A stretch of DNA of 64,000 nt from Rapana venosa (taxonomy: Eukaryota > Mollusca > Gastropoda > Neogastropoda > Muricidae), in NCBI GenBank assembly GCA_028751875.1, contig CM054158.1:46624874-46688873 (forward strand), written 5' to 3'. Under the pieces are notes generated by a model. The model had not been told where the DNA came from, did no database searches, and saw only the letters and a program-made list of their open reading frames with translations. Position numbers and translations under genes: made by a program. Below are positions 41,801 to 55,300 of the stretch, piece after piece (within the stretch, counting starts at the first letter, position 1; each line of letters opens with the position of its first letter).

Positions 41801-44800
41801 TGGAGGAGGCTTTTCCCCGGGTCGTCTTTCTTTTCTCCCCCACCCCCCGCCAAGGTCAGGGGCTGATGATTTTTGATGATGTGATTATTTTATTTTTTTC
41901 TTTTTTTTATTTTCGAGGGGGACGGAATAAGCCGCGTTTTGCCTTTTTTTTTTATTTTTTTTTTTCCCTCCAGTCCCCCCCGTGTATGCGGTTTTGTCAA
42001 TTCGTTTTCCCCCCGGCACACAATGGCCCACTCTTCGGAAAACGGGAAAAAGGATTTTAAAAAATGTGCGCAAGGGTGTCGTTCTGCGTGCGTTCGTTTG
42101 CACAGGGACCTCAGTTTATAAATCTCACCCGAAGGATTTTGGGGAGAGGGAGGAGTCTGCACTGATGTTAAATTCCCGGGGAAATATCCCCTTGAACGGG
42201 AAAACGAAAAACCCGGGGCGTTTAGATTTTCCCGGGGTAATGTTTAAACCCCTAGGCTATCCCTTTCCCCTGTATAGTTGAAAAGTTGGGGTGGGGGGTT
42301 GGGTTTTTGTTGTCACTGTTTATCTTCGTCATTTTCATTGTCCTCTTCTTTATTGGGGTATTGTTTTTCATTTATAATTGTCATCATTTTTTTATTGTCA
42401 ACTGACATCATTGTAATCACTGTCATTGTCAGAAATCATCGCCGTCACTGTCATTTTCATCATCGTTATTATTGTCGCCATTGTTGTCATCGCCAACATT
42501 ATTGTCATCATCATATCTATCACCTGTAGCATTTGCAGCTGTTATTTTCTGGTGGTGGTGATGATGTTTTGTGATGAGGGTGGTGGCTGTGATGATGACA
42601 ATCATAATGAAAACAACAAAAACACACACACACACATCCCCACTTGCCTATACATACATGTACACATACACACACAAACACACTCACACCCTCACCGTCC
42701 ACACACACAAACACACTCACACTCTCACACATACCATCCATACACACAAACACATGCACACACAAACACACACACATTCTTTTGGATGGGACTATAAACC
42801 GAGGTCCCATGTGCGAAAGCATGCAGAACAACTTGCACACACGTTAAAACCCATTCCGCTTTTCAGAAGAGCAGGCCATTGTGTGTCAGTGGAAACAGAT
42901 GACAAATTTACAAAACTGCATACACATGGGGACTGGATGTAACAAAAGCTCATGCATGCTTATTCCATAATCCTCAAAATAAAAGAATATTTTAAAAACC
43001 ATAAAAAACCAGCCCCAAACAAAAAACCACACACACAATATCCATCCATGCTTCCACGCATAACACTCCATATGTCTACCCATCCCTCTTCACCCCCTCC
43101 CACCCCCCACCACACACACTCTTTCTCTCTCTCTCACACATACACACACTCACTCTCACACATTCACTCTCGTAAGAGTAGGCCATAGTGTGCCGGTGGG
43201 AACAGATGACAGAATTGACAAATCCGAATACACACGGGGACTGGACGTTAAAAAAAAAAAAGCACATAAGTGCTTATTCCATTATCCTCGATATAAAAGA
43301 ATAAAATACAAAAATAAAAATTTTAAAAAAAATCTCACGCACCCCCACCCACCCCCCCCCCCCCCCACATCCCCCCCCCCCCCCCCCCCCACATTAACCA
43401 CCCCCACCCCCTACCCCCACACACCCCCACCTCTTCAGTACTGCCGTTCCAGGTGGCGTGGCCGATGATGTCAGCGTCCAGGTCAGACCAGAAGATGGAG
43501 TCCGTGTCGCTGTCGTACTCCACGCCAATGGCGCTCGACACCTTGGACAGGGAGATAACCACGTCCGCCAGCTCCCGCGCATCCAGCGACAAGCGCCGCA
43601 CGTCCTTCTTGGTGGCGAACAGCAGGAAGGAGCTGATTTCTGCCAGCAGAGGGCGCGACGGTGAGTTGTCAGTTTCGTCACGGTCGCGGCTGAAAGCTTT
43701 TGTCGGTTGTTGATGATGTAAGTCGATTGTTGATGACTACGCTGAAATGTCGGTATGTTGTCAAATGTAATGTCGAAGTTGTCTTCAGCTATATCAAGCT
43801 TTTAACGCTGTCTCTACGTTAAGGGAGAGAAGCCCCTCTTTCCCAGTACACGTGCGCTGTGCGCATTTGTATGCTACCGTAACCCAGTAGTGGGTGATAC
43901 GGAGGGAAGGGTTAGTAGAGAGGGTTGGTTACCTTGTAGCGGGTTACCCGTAGGGAAAAGGTTATTATCACTACCTGCACTCTCCTTTAAAGGAGGGGGA
44001 AAAAAATCCTCTGAAGTCAGAGTATGGCTGCCTATGTGGCAAGGAAATTTTGAAAGAGTCATATATAAATAAATTTATCCAGTGTGTACTTATGCCCAGG
44101 TTTAATGAGTGAGTAGGGGACGGGATAGCTCAGTGGTCGGAGCACTCACTTTCCCCCAGCCAAGGTTAAGCAGCATCGAGCGTGGTTACCAGTTGGATAG
44201 GTGACCGTTTGTACACCTTGGTTTTAGTGCTATCCCCCAGTTCACCCAGCTGTAAATGGGTACCTGCCCTCTTTAGAGTCAGGGAAGGTAAAGCAGCGAG
44301 GGAGAGGAGATGTGCTGGCCCCTAGAGAGGTGAGGTCTCTGATGCCTAGTTCCCCTATGACCACATAGGTTATGGGACACCTTTGCCTTTACCTTAATGA
44401 GTGAGACAGAGTGTATATTCTGGATGACCCCCCAGGGTGTTAAGCTGGGGAACGCCCAGCAACAACTACTAGGTGTAGGTCACCTACGTTTCTGAATTAG
44501 GTGCATATTACTCATTTCTTTGGGGGGATGGGGGCGGGGATAGCCTAGTGGTTAGAGCGTTGCGCTTGTGATCTGACGGTCTGGGATGAAGCCACCATGG
44601 AAGTGCCTGTTCTAGAGAATTTTACCCTGGAGTTAACATCAGGGCCAACTCCACTCCCCAAAAATCCTACACAAGAGACTATAAACTGAGGCCCCCATGT
44701 ACAAACGTACGCAGAATATCTTGCGCACACGTTAAAAAAAAACATTCCACCTTTCAGAAGAGTAGGCCATTTTGTGCTGGTAGCAATGGGTGACAACATT

Positions 44801-46067
44801 TTTTAAATTTTAAAAACGTATGCACACAGGTGTTGTGTTTAGACATCATTCCTGAAGTCAGAATGCAGCTACCTTCATGATGGGCAAGAACGGTCACATA
44901 CACAAAATCTCACCATGGGTGAAACTTGGAGCTCTAGCCAAGGAATGAAAAAAAAAGACTAATTTCTTTCTACAAATATTTTTCAGTAATTTTGCAGTTG
45001 GTGAAAATATAATGTGCATGTGTGTGTGTGTGAGCATGCATGTACAGATACATATTCATGCACTCCCGCTATATAAATTCAATACATTATTATTATTATT
45101 ATTATTTATGCATGATGTGTGTGCACATATCAGTGTATCTCTCCACATGCATGCAAACAAACATGCATGCATGTGAGCAAGCATGCACATGAAGACTGGT
45201 TGAAATGAAGGACAAAAAAGGAGACATCACAACTCAACAAGTTGCCATGGCGCGATGGTTAGCGTCTTGGAAAATCGCTGGTTTGAATCCCGAGTCATAC
45301 TGATTTTTCAGACTCCAGCTGGCTCCTACCCAGAGTAAGTATGCTATATGCTCATTGGGAAGACTGGGACCATACAGTCGAGCTTCATCAAATTTACTGA
45401 TGCGAATTTTAGAATGTTACTCAAATAACCTCACCAACACTGCAGGTGTCGGTATCTCTCAGGCCCGGTTGACGCCAGGATATATCATAATGATAGTAAG
45501 CGTAGAGTAGAACTATGGAGAATGTGCAAAGTTGATGATCTGAAGTCTGTGGCTAGTACCAATAGACTGCGCTGGTTTGGGCACGTTCAACAGAAAGCAG
45601 ACCACCACATCATAAAAAGAGCAATGAACTTCGTAGCGGATGGAAAGAGACCAAAGGGAAGACCTAGCCAAACCTGGGCTGCCTGTATTGCAGATGATCT
45701 TAGAGAAAGGGGCATAAATAAGGAGGAAGCTCAAAACAGAGAGAGATGGAGAAGGCTCATCAACGTCAAACCTCCCCTGGGAGAAACATGACAAAAAAGG
45801 AAGAAGAAAAAAGAAGCGTAGTAGAGAACAGTCCTGTGAAGTAGTCTCAAAGTGAACGAATGGTACAGCAGGACAGGGATGTCACAGAGGATGGGGCAGC
45901 CAAAAATAAAAAGAAGAGAGAGAGAGTGAGACAGGAGGACTCACGCTGGGAGCAGGTCTGTTTGTCTGTCTGTAGCTGCAGGCCGGTGGGGCATGCACAG
46001 GTAAAGCTGAACTCGTTAGGCAGACACAGGTGACTGCACTGGCTGCCCTCACACAGGTCCTTCCCTG

Positions 46068-46102
<35 letters not shown>

Positions 46103-49100
46103 GACATGAATGTATGCATGTAGATGGATGCATACACACAAACACAAGTCTGACAAGTAAGAAGTCCGATAGTTCAGTTTTTGTAGTATGTTAAAGTTAG
46201 TTTTTATTAAGTACTGTTATCTGACACTTTTCTGTTATTGTTTGCGTTCTCTTGTTTAGATTACTTTTCTCCGTCTAAAATCACTAAATGTGAATTGACG
46301 TTAAACTGAAGATATCACACAACCACATGCACACATTTGCAAGTCCCTCACACAACCACGTACACAAGACAGTCAGATGGATAGACACACACACACACAC
46401 ACACAGGGACACACAGGGGCAAACACACACACACACGTCCATATGAAACTTTACACATGCATGAACGCTTGTAGATGCATGAATAATATACACAGACATG
46501 CAAACACACACATACACGGACAGACACACAAACAGACACACACACTCCCATCTAATAACACTAATAATGGGAAGAAAAAAAAACAACCAAACAAAAAAAC
46601 CACCCAAATCCGCCCCCCCCCTCTAATAATGATCAAACACATTCACACACACACAACCCCCCACCCACATACACCTCTCCCCCCCCCCCCCCCCCCCACC
46701 AACCCCTCACCAGCAGGTGTCTCGCAGATGCCAGTGTGGATGTCCATGGGGAAGTGCAGTCGTGTGCGCACCGTCCTCCACACACATCCACACACAACAT
46801 CCACATACCCCCACCACCACCCTCACACCCTCCCCAAATCCCCACCACACACACCACCACCCCTATACCACCTCCCTCTCCCTCCCCCCCCCACCAAACC
46901 CTACCCCCCCCCCCCCCACCCATCCTCTCCCCCCCTCCCCCACACACCCCCTACCCCCCTCACACACACACCCTCTACCCCCCATCCACCCACCCCCCCC
47001 ACCCCCCCCACCCACACCCCTTCTCCCCCATCCCACCCTCCACCCCCATCTATCTCCCGCCACCTCACCCCCACCCACCCCACCCCCCCTCCCCCCATCC
47101 CACCCTCCACCCCCATCTACTCCCACCACCTCACCCCCCACCCCCCCTCTCCCCCATCCCACCCTCCACCCCCATCTATCTCCCACCACCTCACCCCCCA
47201 CCCCCACCTCTCCCATCCCACCTTCCACCCCCATCTATCTCCCACCACCTCCCCCCACCCCCACACCCCTTCTCCCCCATCCCACCCTCCACCCCCATCT
47301 ACCACCCACACCCCCCCTTCTAACCTCCCACCCACACCCCTCTCCCCCATCCCACCCTCCACCCCCATCTATCTCCCCCCACTTCCCCCCCAACACCACC
47401 CCACACCCCTCCCCCCCACCCCCTCTCTCCTCCCACCCCCCCCCCCCCCCCCCCCAACACCCGCCCCTCTACCCCCCCCCCCCCCCAAACGCTCACCAGC
47501 AGGTTGTCTCTGCGGGTGCCAGGTGTGGATGTCCATGGGGAAGTGCAGGCGTGTGCGCACGGTCTCCAGAGGCTGCCCGCTGAACTTGTTGGCCTTGTTG
47601 ATGCTCTTGGTGTACCAGTCCGTCCAGTACAGCTCGTCCTCAAACAGCGTCAGGGCAAACGGGTGGGGCAGCCCTGCACGTATACATACACACACATACA
47701 CTGGTTATATATATACAGGTTATATACATACACAGGTTATATACATACACAGGTTATATACATACTGGTTATATACACACACAGGTTATACACACACACA
47801 GGTTATACACATACATCCTCAACATCAGGTGGCCGGAAGTCATATCCAACAAACAACTGTGGGACAGGACCAGACAAACCCCAATCGAGTTCATTATTAA
47901 ACAAAGGTAGTGGGGATGGATCGGCCATACACTCCGAAAGCCTACGTCAAATGTCACCAGGAGGCCCTTGACTGGAATCCACAAGGGAAGCGGAAAGTTG
48001 GTCGACCAAAACAGACCTGGCGCAGAAGTGTTGACGAAGAAACGAAGGCAGCCGGAATGACATGGGCCGAGCTGAAGAGGATCTCCCAAAACCGAGTTCG
48101 TTGGAGGGGTGTTGTTGCAGCCCTATGTTCCCCAAGGAACCAAGAGGCATAAGTAAGTCAAGTATACACATACAAGGGGGTGGGATAGGCTGGGTTGTTA
48201 GAGCGTTGCGCTTGTGGTCTGCTGACCTGGATATGAATTCTGTTCAAGGGGATATTTTCCCCTGGAGTTAAAATCAGTGCCGACTCCACTCTCCCTAAAC
48301 AGTCCTTTGGATGAGACTAAAAACCGAGGCCCCGTGTGTGAACGCACGCAAAACATCTTGCGAACACGTTTTTTTGGAAGAGTATGCCATTGTGTGCCTG
48401 TGGGAATGGGTGAGAAATTTACAAAACTGCATACACATGGACACTGGATGTAAAAAAAAACAACCCAAAGCACATGAGCGCTTATTCCATTATCCTCAAA
48501 ATAAATAAACAAACAAATAAACAAATAAATAAAACACACACACACAAACACACACGCACAACACACACACACACGTACGCACACACACAAACACACAGGC
48601 ACGCACACAACACACACAAAAACACACACACACACTACAAACACACACACACACACACGCATGCACACACACACACACACCACACACACACACTTTCCCA
48701 AATCTAAATCCCAGATTCCCACAACCTAGTTAAAAAACAACAACCCAAACAACAAAAATCCAAAAACATCAACACTACAAACAAACACACACACTACACA
48801 CACACACAAAACACACACACAAACACACTACAAACACACACACAAACACACACACCAAACACACACACACAAAAACCACACACTACACAAAACACAAACT
48901 ACAAACAAAACAAAAATGTAAACAAACATAAACACACACACACACACAAACACACACACCCCCACACTACACACAAACACTACAAACAAAAACAAAACTG
49001 TAAGGACCCGAACCCCAGACCTCTGTTGATGACAGTGCGACGATTCTTGCCATCCAGAGCGGCACTCTCGATGACGTGGTGTTTGGCGTCGGCCCAGTAC

Positions 49101-49250
49101 AGACGCTCTGTGGCGTAGTCGATGGTCAGTCCGTTGGGCCAGAAGAGCGAGGAGTTGGCGATGACCGTTCGAAGACTGCCGTCCATGCCGGCACGCTCGA
49201 TCTTGGGCGTCTTGCCCCAATCCGTCCAAAACAGCGTACTGTATGTGTGA

Positions 49251-49311
<61 letters not shown>

Positions 49312-52300
49312 AAAGATGGGTGGTTAGTTTGGGGGGGGTATGTGGGATGGGGGGTGTTGTCGTTCAGAAGTGGGAGTGTTTTGAAAAAGGAATCGTGGGT
49401 TCAAATCTCGGCGTCGTCTGGTGAATTAAGGGTGGGGATTTTTTTACTATTATTTACTTACTTTTAGTGTACATCACTTTTAGCCAAAAGAGATAATAAT
49501 TACAATTGATGTTTTTTGTTGTGTCAAATAAGTCTAAATGACTTAAATGGCAATAAAACAGTCTGAATCTGAATCTCTCTCCTAGGTCAATTTCAAGTGC
49601 AGACCTGCCAGTGCCTTAATTCCTGTCATGTATATTATACGCATACAGAAGATCAAATATGCATGTTTAAAAGATCTCATCCTTTCTGTCAGCGTTCTGT
49701 GGGATACGGAAACACGAACATACCCAGCATGCATCCTGTAAAATGCAATGTGTCATCTGAGGCCAGTGGGCAGACCACTGGCAAGATGACAAGCACAGAA
49801 GACCAGGCACTACAGACCCCACCCTGTCATGGAACACAGAGAGAGAGAACTCAGAACTCGGAACATTTAAATGTTCCAGGCCATAAGCCCATGACACGAG
49901 ATTCAGAACATCTTGAAAGCAAAACAAATGAAAGTAAAATGCTTCACATTAATTTGTCAACAATTTTAAGGTTGTATGTATAGTACAGATCAATCTTATG
50001 TGTGTGCTCGTTCTCCCTCCCCCCTCTCTCTCTTCCTCTCCCTCTGTTCTCCTCATACACACATGAACACCCACACATACCCCCCCCCCCACTCACACAC
50101 ATACACACAGAGAGAGAAAGAGAGAGAAAATTCGAACTCGAAGGATTTATTCACAAAAAGGCCATTGGCCCATACATGAAGTATTTTGGTGGGGGGGGGA
50201 AGCAATAGTAACGACAAAATGTTACTGTATAACAAAAAGTCAGCTACAAAAATATGACTTAGGATAACGTTATCCAGAAACAGAGAGAGATAGAGAAAAA
50301 CAGACAGACACAGAGAGAGACAGAGAAAAACAGACAGACACAGAGAGAGACAGAGAAAAACAGACACAGAGAGAGACAGAGAAAAACAGACAGACACAGA
50401 GAGAGACAGAGAAAAACAGACACAGAGAGAGACAGAGAAAAACAGACAGACACAGAGAGAGACAGAGAAAAACAGACAGACACAGAGAGAGACAGAGAAA
50501 AACAGACAGACACAGAGAGAGACAGAGAAAAACACACACAGAGAGAGACAGAGAAAAACAGACACACACAGAAAGACAGAGAAAAACAGACACACACAAA
50601 AAGACAGAGAAAAACAGACACACACAAAAAGACAGAGAACCTGGGAGCTCCCCCTTTCTTCCAGACTGAGACATCATCCCCAGTACTGTATGTATATTAG
50701 TCTGTCGTGTTCGACGATGACCTCCAAAACAGCAGAGGAGGCAGCTGCTGTTTTGGAAACTGGGCAGAAATTTGATTATAGTGGAGATGCCTTGCCCACA
50801 GGACATCCCCACTCTCTCGGCCAAGTGGGCATAAGGACAGTCAGCGTTGGAGATGCTCTCCAAAGGCCAACCAGCCCCCAGGGCTGCAGCACGATATAAG
50901 GACTGTGCCAAGTCAAGCCTCCTAGTCAGAGAGTCATAGTCCATCACTAAAGACTAAGCTGTAAAGTGGAAGAATTCCATGAGTGAGAAAGAAAGCCACT
51001 GGTCATACAGCCTCTCACCTTGCTGTTGTTGCCCCCAGCGTCAATGGTTTAATCAAGAACTGGGATAAAGCCCAGGCGCTGACGGCATAAATCCCCACTA
51101 CACTAACAGCCCACCCTGCTGCAGGACTCAGGGAACTCACCCTCTGGCAGGGTAGGCCACCAGGGCGCGGGGCTTCTCCAGCCTCTCCCAGATGATGACC
51201 TTGCGGTACGAGCCGTCCAGGTTGGAGACCTCAATGCGACGCGTCCCAGCGTCCGTCCAGAAAAGTTTGTCGTGAATCCAGTCCACCGCCAGCCCCCCTG
51301 CAATCAATCCCCCTGAAGCCTGAACTTGCGTGCGCATGAATTTGAAATAATAATAATAATTAATAATAATAATAATAATGATGATGTATGGAATTTATAT
51401 AGCGCTGAATCTTGTAAAGCAACAAATCAAAGCGCTCTGTTATTCATGATATTTGAGGAAAGCTGCATGCGTGGAAATGATTTCACGTGCAAGCGCTTCA
51501 ATTTTTGTTTTACGAGATTCGGCGCTATATGAATTTCATATATTATTATTATTAACTTCACATTGGAAAATCAGCTGCAGAGGTGATAATACGCTATGGT
51601 GCGATATTGAACAAGCTTTTATATTTTTTCTGTAACTATTGTTTTGATCTATGTTCTATTGTTTTTTTTCCTGATCTGTAATCCTCTAGTCTGTAATTCC
51701 ATTGTTTCACTGCGCGTTCAGTTGTTCCTGTAGTATCTTATTGTTCAAATTCAAGTCGTATAGCTACTACTCTTCCTTGTTGAACACTCAGACAGCAATT
51801 ACTGTTGTCTGTTATATGAGCAAAAATGCGTTGCGCTGCCGTTAAGCGCCTGACAAGTCAGGCCCAGCACATCTGACTTCCACATTAGCTACTGTTCCAA
51901 CATGTGCATGTACTACAGCTATTGTTCCATTCTATGTTCCAGTCTGTGTCGTACTGTTTCAATCATATTATCAATCATATTATACATATATACATTACTT
52001 AAAAATTTTTTTTTTTATTAAAGTTTTGGGTATAAACACAATACAAATATACATCGAACACCAAAAGTATCATTTTTAAGCATTATAACAAATATTGTTC
52101 CAAATTCATGTCCTACACAAGTTTCTCCACACACAAAAAACCCCAAACAAACTATACATAGATAAATAAATAAATAAACAAACAAACAAACAAAAAAACA
52201 AACAAACAAATAAACAAGCAGAAACATTTTCTTTCACACACACAACCCCCCCCCCCCCCACCTCACCCCCCCCCCCCCCCCCTAACAAACAAATCACCAA

Positions 52301-55300
52301 CTGCGAGAAACAACCCACCCACCTGGACTCTCCAAGCCCTCTGTGATGATCTCGCGGATGTCGGAGCCGTTCATGTAGGCGCGCTTGATCTTGTCCAGGG
52401 TGACGTCGGACCAGAAGATGAGGCGATGCTGGTGGTGGAAGTCCACAGCGATGGCGTTGTGCAGACCTCGCAGGATGGACGTGTACTCCATCTTGTCCGT
52501 CGTCACGCGCCGAATGTCCACGCGGTTGGCGAAAATCAGGTAGGCTTCCCCTCCTGAGAGAAAGGGGGAAAAGCTTGGTTGAAATTTTTTTGGGGGGTTT
52601 TGGTTGTTTGGTTGTTTGTTTGTTTTTGTTGTTGGTTACAATTTTTGTTTGTTGTTTGTCTTTTGAGATATTACAACAGTACACAAAAACGATGATAATG
52701 TATTTAATTTTAATTTTATTTCATTTATTTTTTTGTTTTTCTTTTATTTTGAGGATAATGGAATAAGCACTCATGTGCAATTTTTTTAATTTTTACATCT
52801 AGTCCCTGTATGTATGCCATTCTGAAGATTTGGTCGTCCGTTCCCACCGGCACACAATGGCCTACTCTTCCGAAAAGCAGAACGGGTTTTAGCATGTGCG
52901 CAAGATGTTCTGCGTGTGTTCGCACAGAGGACCTCGGTTATAGATTCACCCGAATGACTTTTGGGGAGAGTGTAGTCGGCACTGATGTTAACTCCAGAGG
53001 AAAAAAATCCTCTTGAATGAGATTGGAACTCCGGTCAGCAGATCACGAGCGCAATACCAAGCAAGGCATTGTCAGTTTTTCATGTCTGACACTTTTTGCA
53101 TACACAGTCCTGCCACCTTCCTTCTTGTATGGCTGTTCAATAATCCACACAATGCTGCAACAAGACTCTTGGACTATTAGCACATTATCATATACAACCA
53201 GTCAGGAAGACTTCATCCCCAAAAAAAGAGTCAGAAAAATGAAGTGAATAATAATAATAAAAACAACAACAACAATAACATCATCATCATCATCATCAAC
53301 ATCATCATCATATAATAGCAATATTTTAAAAAAGGAATTTACATAGCGTAAAAAAAACACCCAACCCAACCAAATCAAAGCGCTTGCATTCAAACCCACT
53401 CCTACACATACAACCAACAATGATTAACAGTTTTAACAAATTCAACCCCCCCCCTCCACCACACACACATAGAGGTTATACGCTTCGGCAAGGTGACAGG
53501 AATTTTAGCCATTGAAGGCAGGGACAGATAATTATGAGATGAAACAAGGAGGGGAAAGTCTGAACCAACACACACACACACACACACAGATTATACGCTT
53601 CAGCAAGGTGACAGGAATTTTGGCCATTGAAGGCAGGGACAGATAATCATGAGGAGGGGAAAACCTGAACCAACACACACACACACACACAGGGGGCAAA
53701 ATGCCGACTTACCCAAAGCTTTGCATCCCCTGCCGTCAGGTTTGAGGCGATACCCGCTGACGCAGTCGCAGTAAAACGACCCCACCGTGTTGCGACAGAT
53801 CTGGCTGCACGTGCCCTCGTAACGACACTCGTTCACGTCTGTCAACACACACAGAGGTAAGGAAGGAAGGTGGCAGGATGGTTAAGACGCTCGCCTGCCA
53901 ACAAGTAAACCGTGAGGTTGTGGGTTCGATTCCCCAGCCTCACCCTTTCTTCTTCCCAGTTTGACCAACAACAACAAAATCGAACTGAATGTCAAAGTCC
54001 TTCAGATGAGACTATAACCTGAGGCCCCGTGTTTGAACGCATGCAGAACATTTTGCGCACACCTTTAATCTTGCTTCGCTTTTCGAAAGAGTAGGCCATT
54101 GTGTGCTGGTGGAAACAGATGACAAAATTGACAAAACCGCATACACATGGGGACTGGATGTTAAAAAACACACGAGTGCTTATTCCATTATCCTCGATAT
54201 AAAAGAATAAATAAATAAATAAACAAATAAATAAGTAGAGTAAAGTGTCCCATAACCTATGTGGTCTGGTGGAGCGAGCGTCAGAGACCTCAGCTTCTCT
54301 AGGGCCAGCATAGTTGAGGCGGCACCATCTCCTCCCTCCTTCCTGACGAGGCAGTCCTTTACGCTACTATAACTGTCCAACACACATGACCCTCAAGTGT
54401 AAGCTCATGGCTAACCGCTGAAGCGTCTCTACCAGACTATCTGGGCCATGCAATTATCTATATATGTTCGAAGAGAGACTCTGTGAGTACTGTAAGCAAG
54501 CACAAATGTCAACTCCATCAATTGGTCAACACAGCTGAATGCTATTCACATTGGATGGGTGAGAGTAAAAGTGATAATATAAGAACGTATCATGACCATG
54601 ACACAGACCCGGAAACGACCCTCTGGTTGCTACATGATCACGTGGATAACAGTAATATCAAAACTGTACAAAACAACAACACTACTAACACAAGCAGCAA
54701 AACTCACCCACAGTCACATTAACCCCACCCCCAAACTATTCATCAAATCGAGCACAACATGTATACTACACAAGGTAGAAACAAATGTACTAACAAAAAA
54801 ATACATATCTAATCACATCACAACTCATAACTCACGATTAACCACTGCCCTCCTCTGCACATCATGTATACATACATAATATGCAACAACTGTACAACAA
54901 CAATAACAACACATACACACTACAACAACACACCAACACCACCCATCATCTTCAACCCGACCCTCCCACACACCACAAACCCAACACATGTAATACACAA
55001 TCAACACGACAACAACCTCCCACACTAACACACCAACACCACCCCCAAAACCCCACCCCCCCCCCTCCTACACCCACCCACCCCACACAGACATACACCA
55101 CAATGCAACCACTTACAACACACATACACAATACACACACACCACCCAACCTCACCCCCCCCCCCACCCCCACACATCACCCACACCCACCTCCCCCCCA
55201 CTCACACACCAACCACCCACCCAACCCAACCCCCCCCCCCCCCCCCCCCCCCTCACCCCCTCCCCCCACACAACAACCCCCCCTCCCCACTCACAACCCA

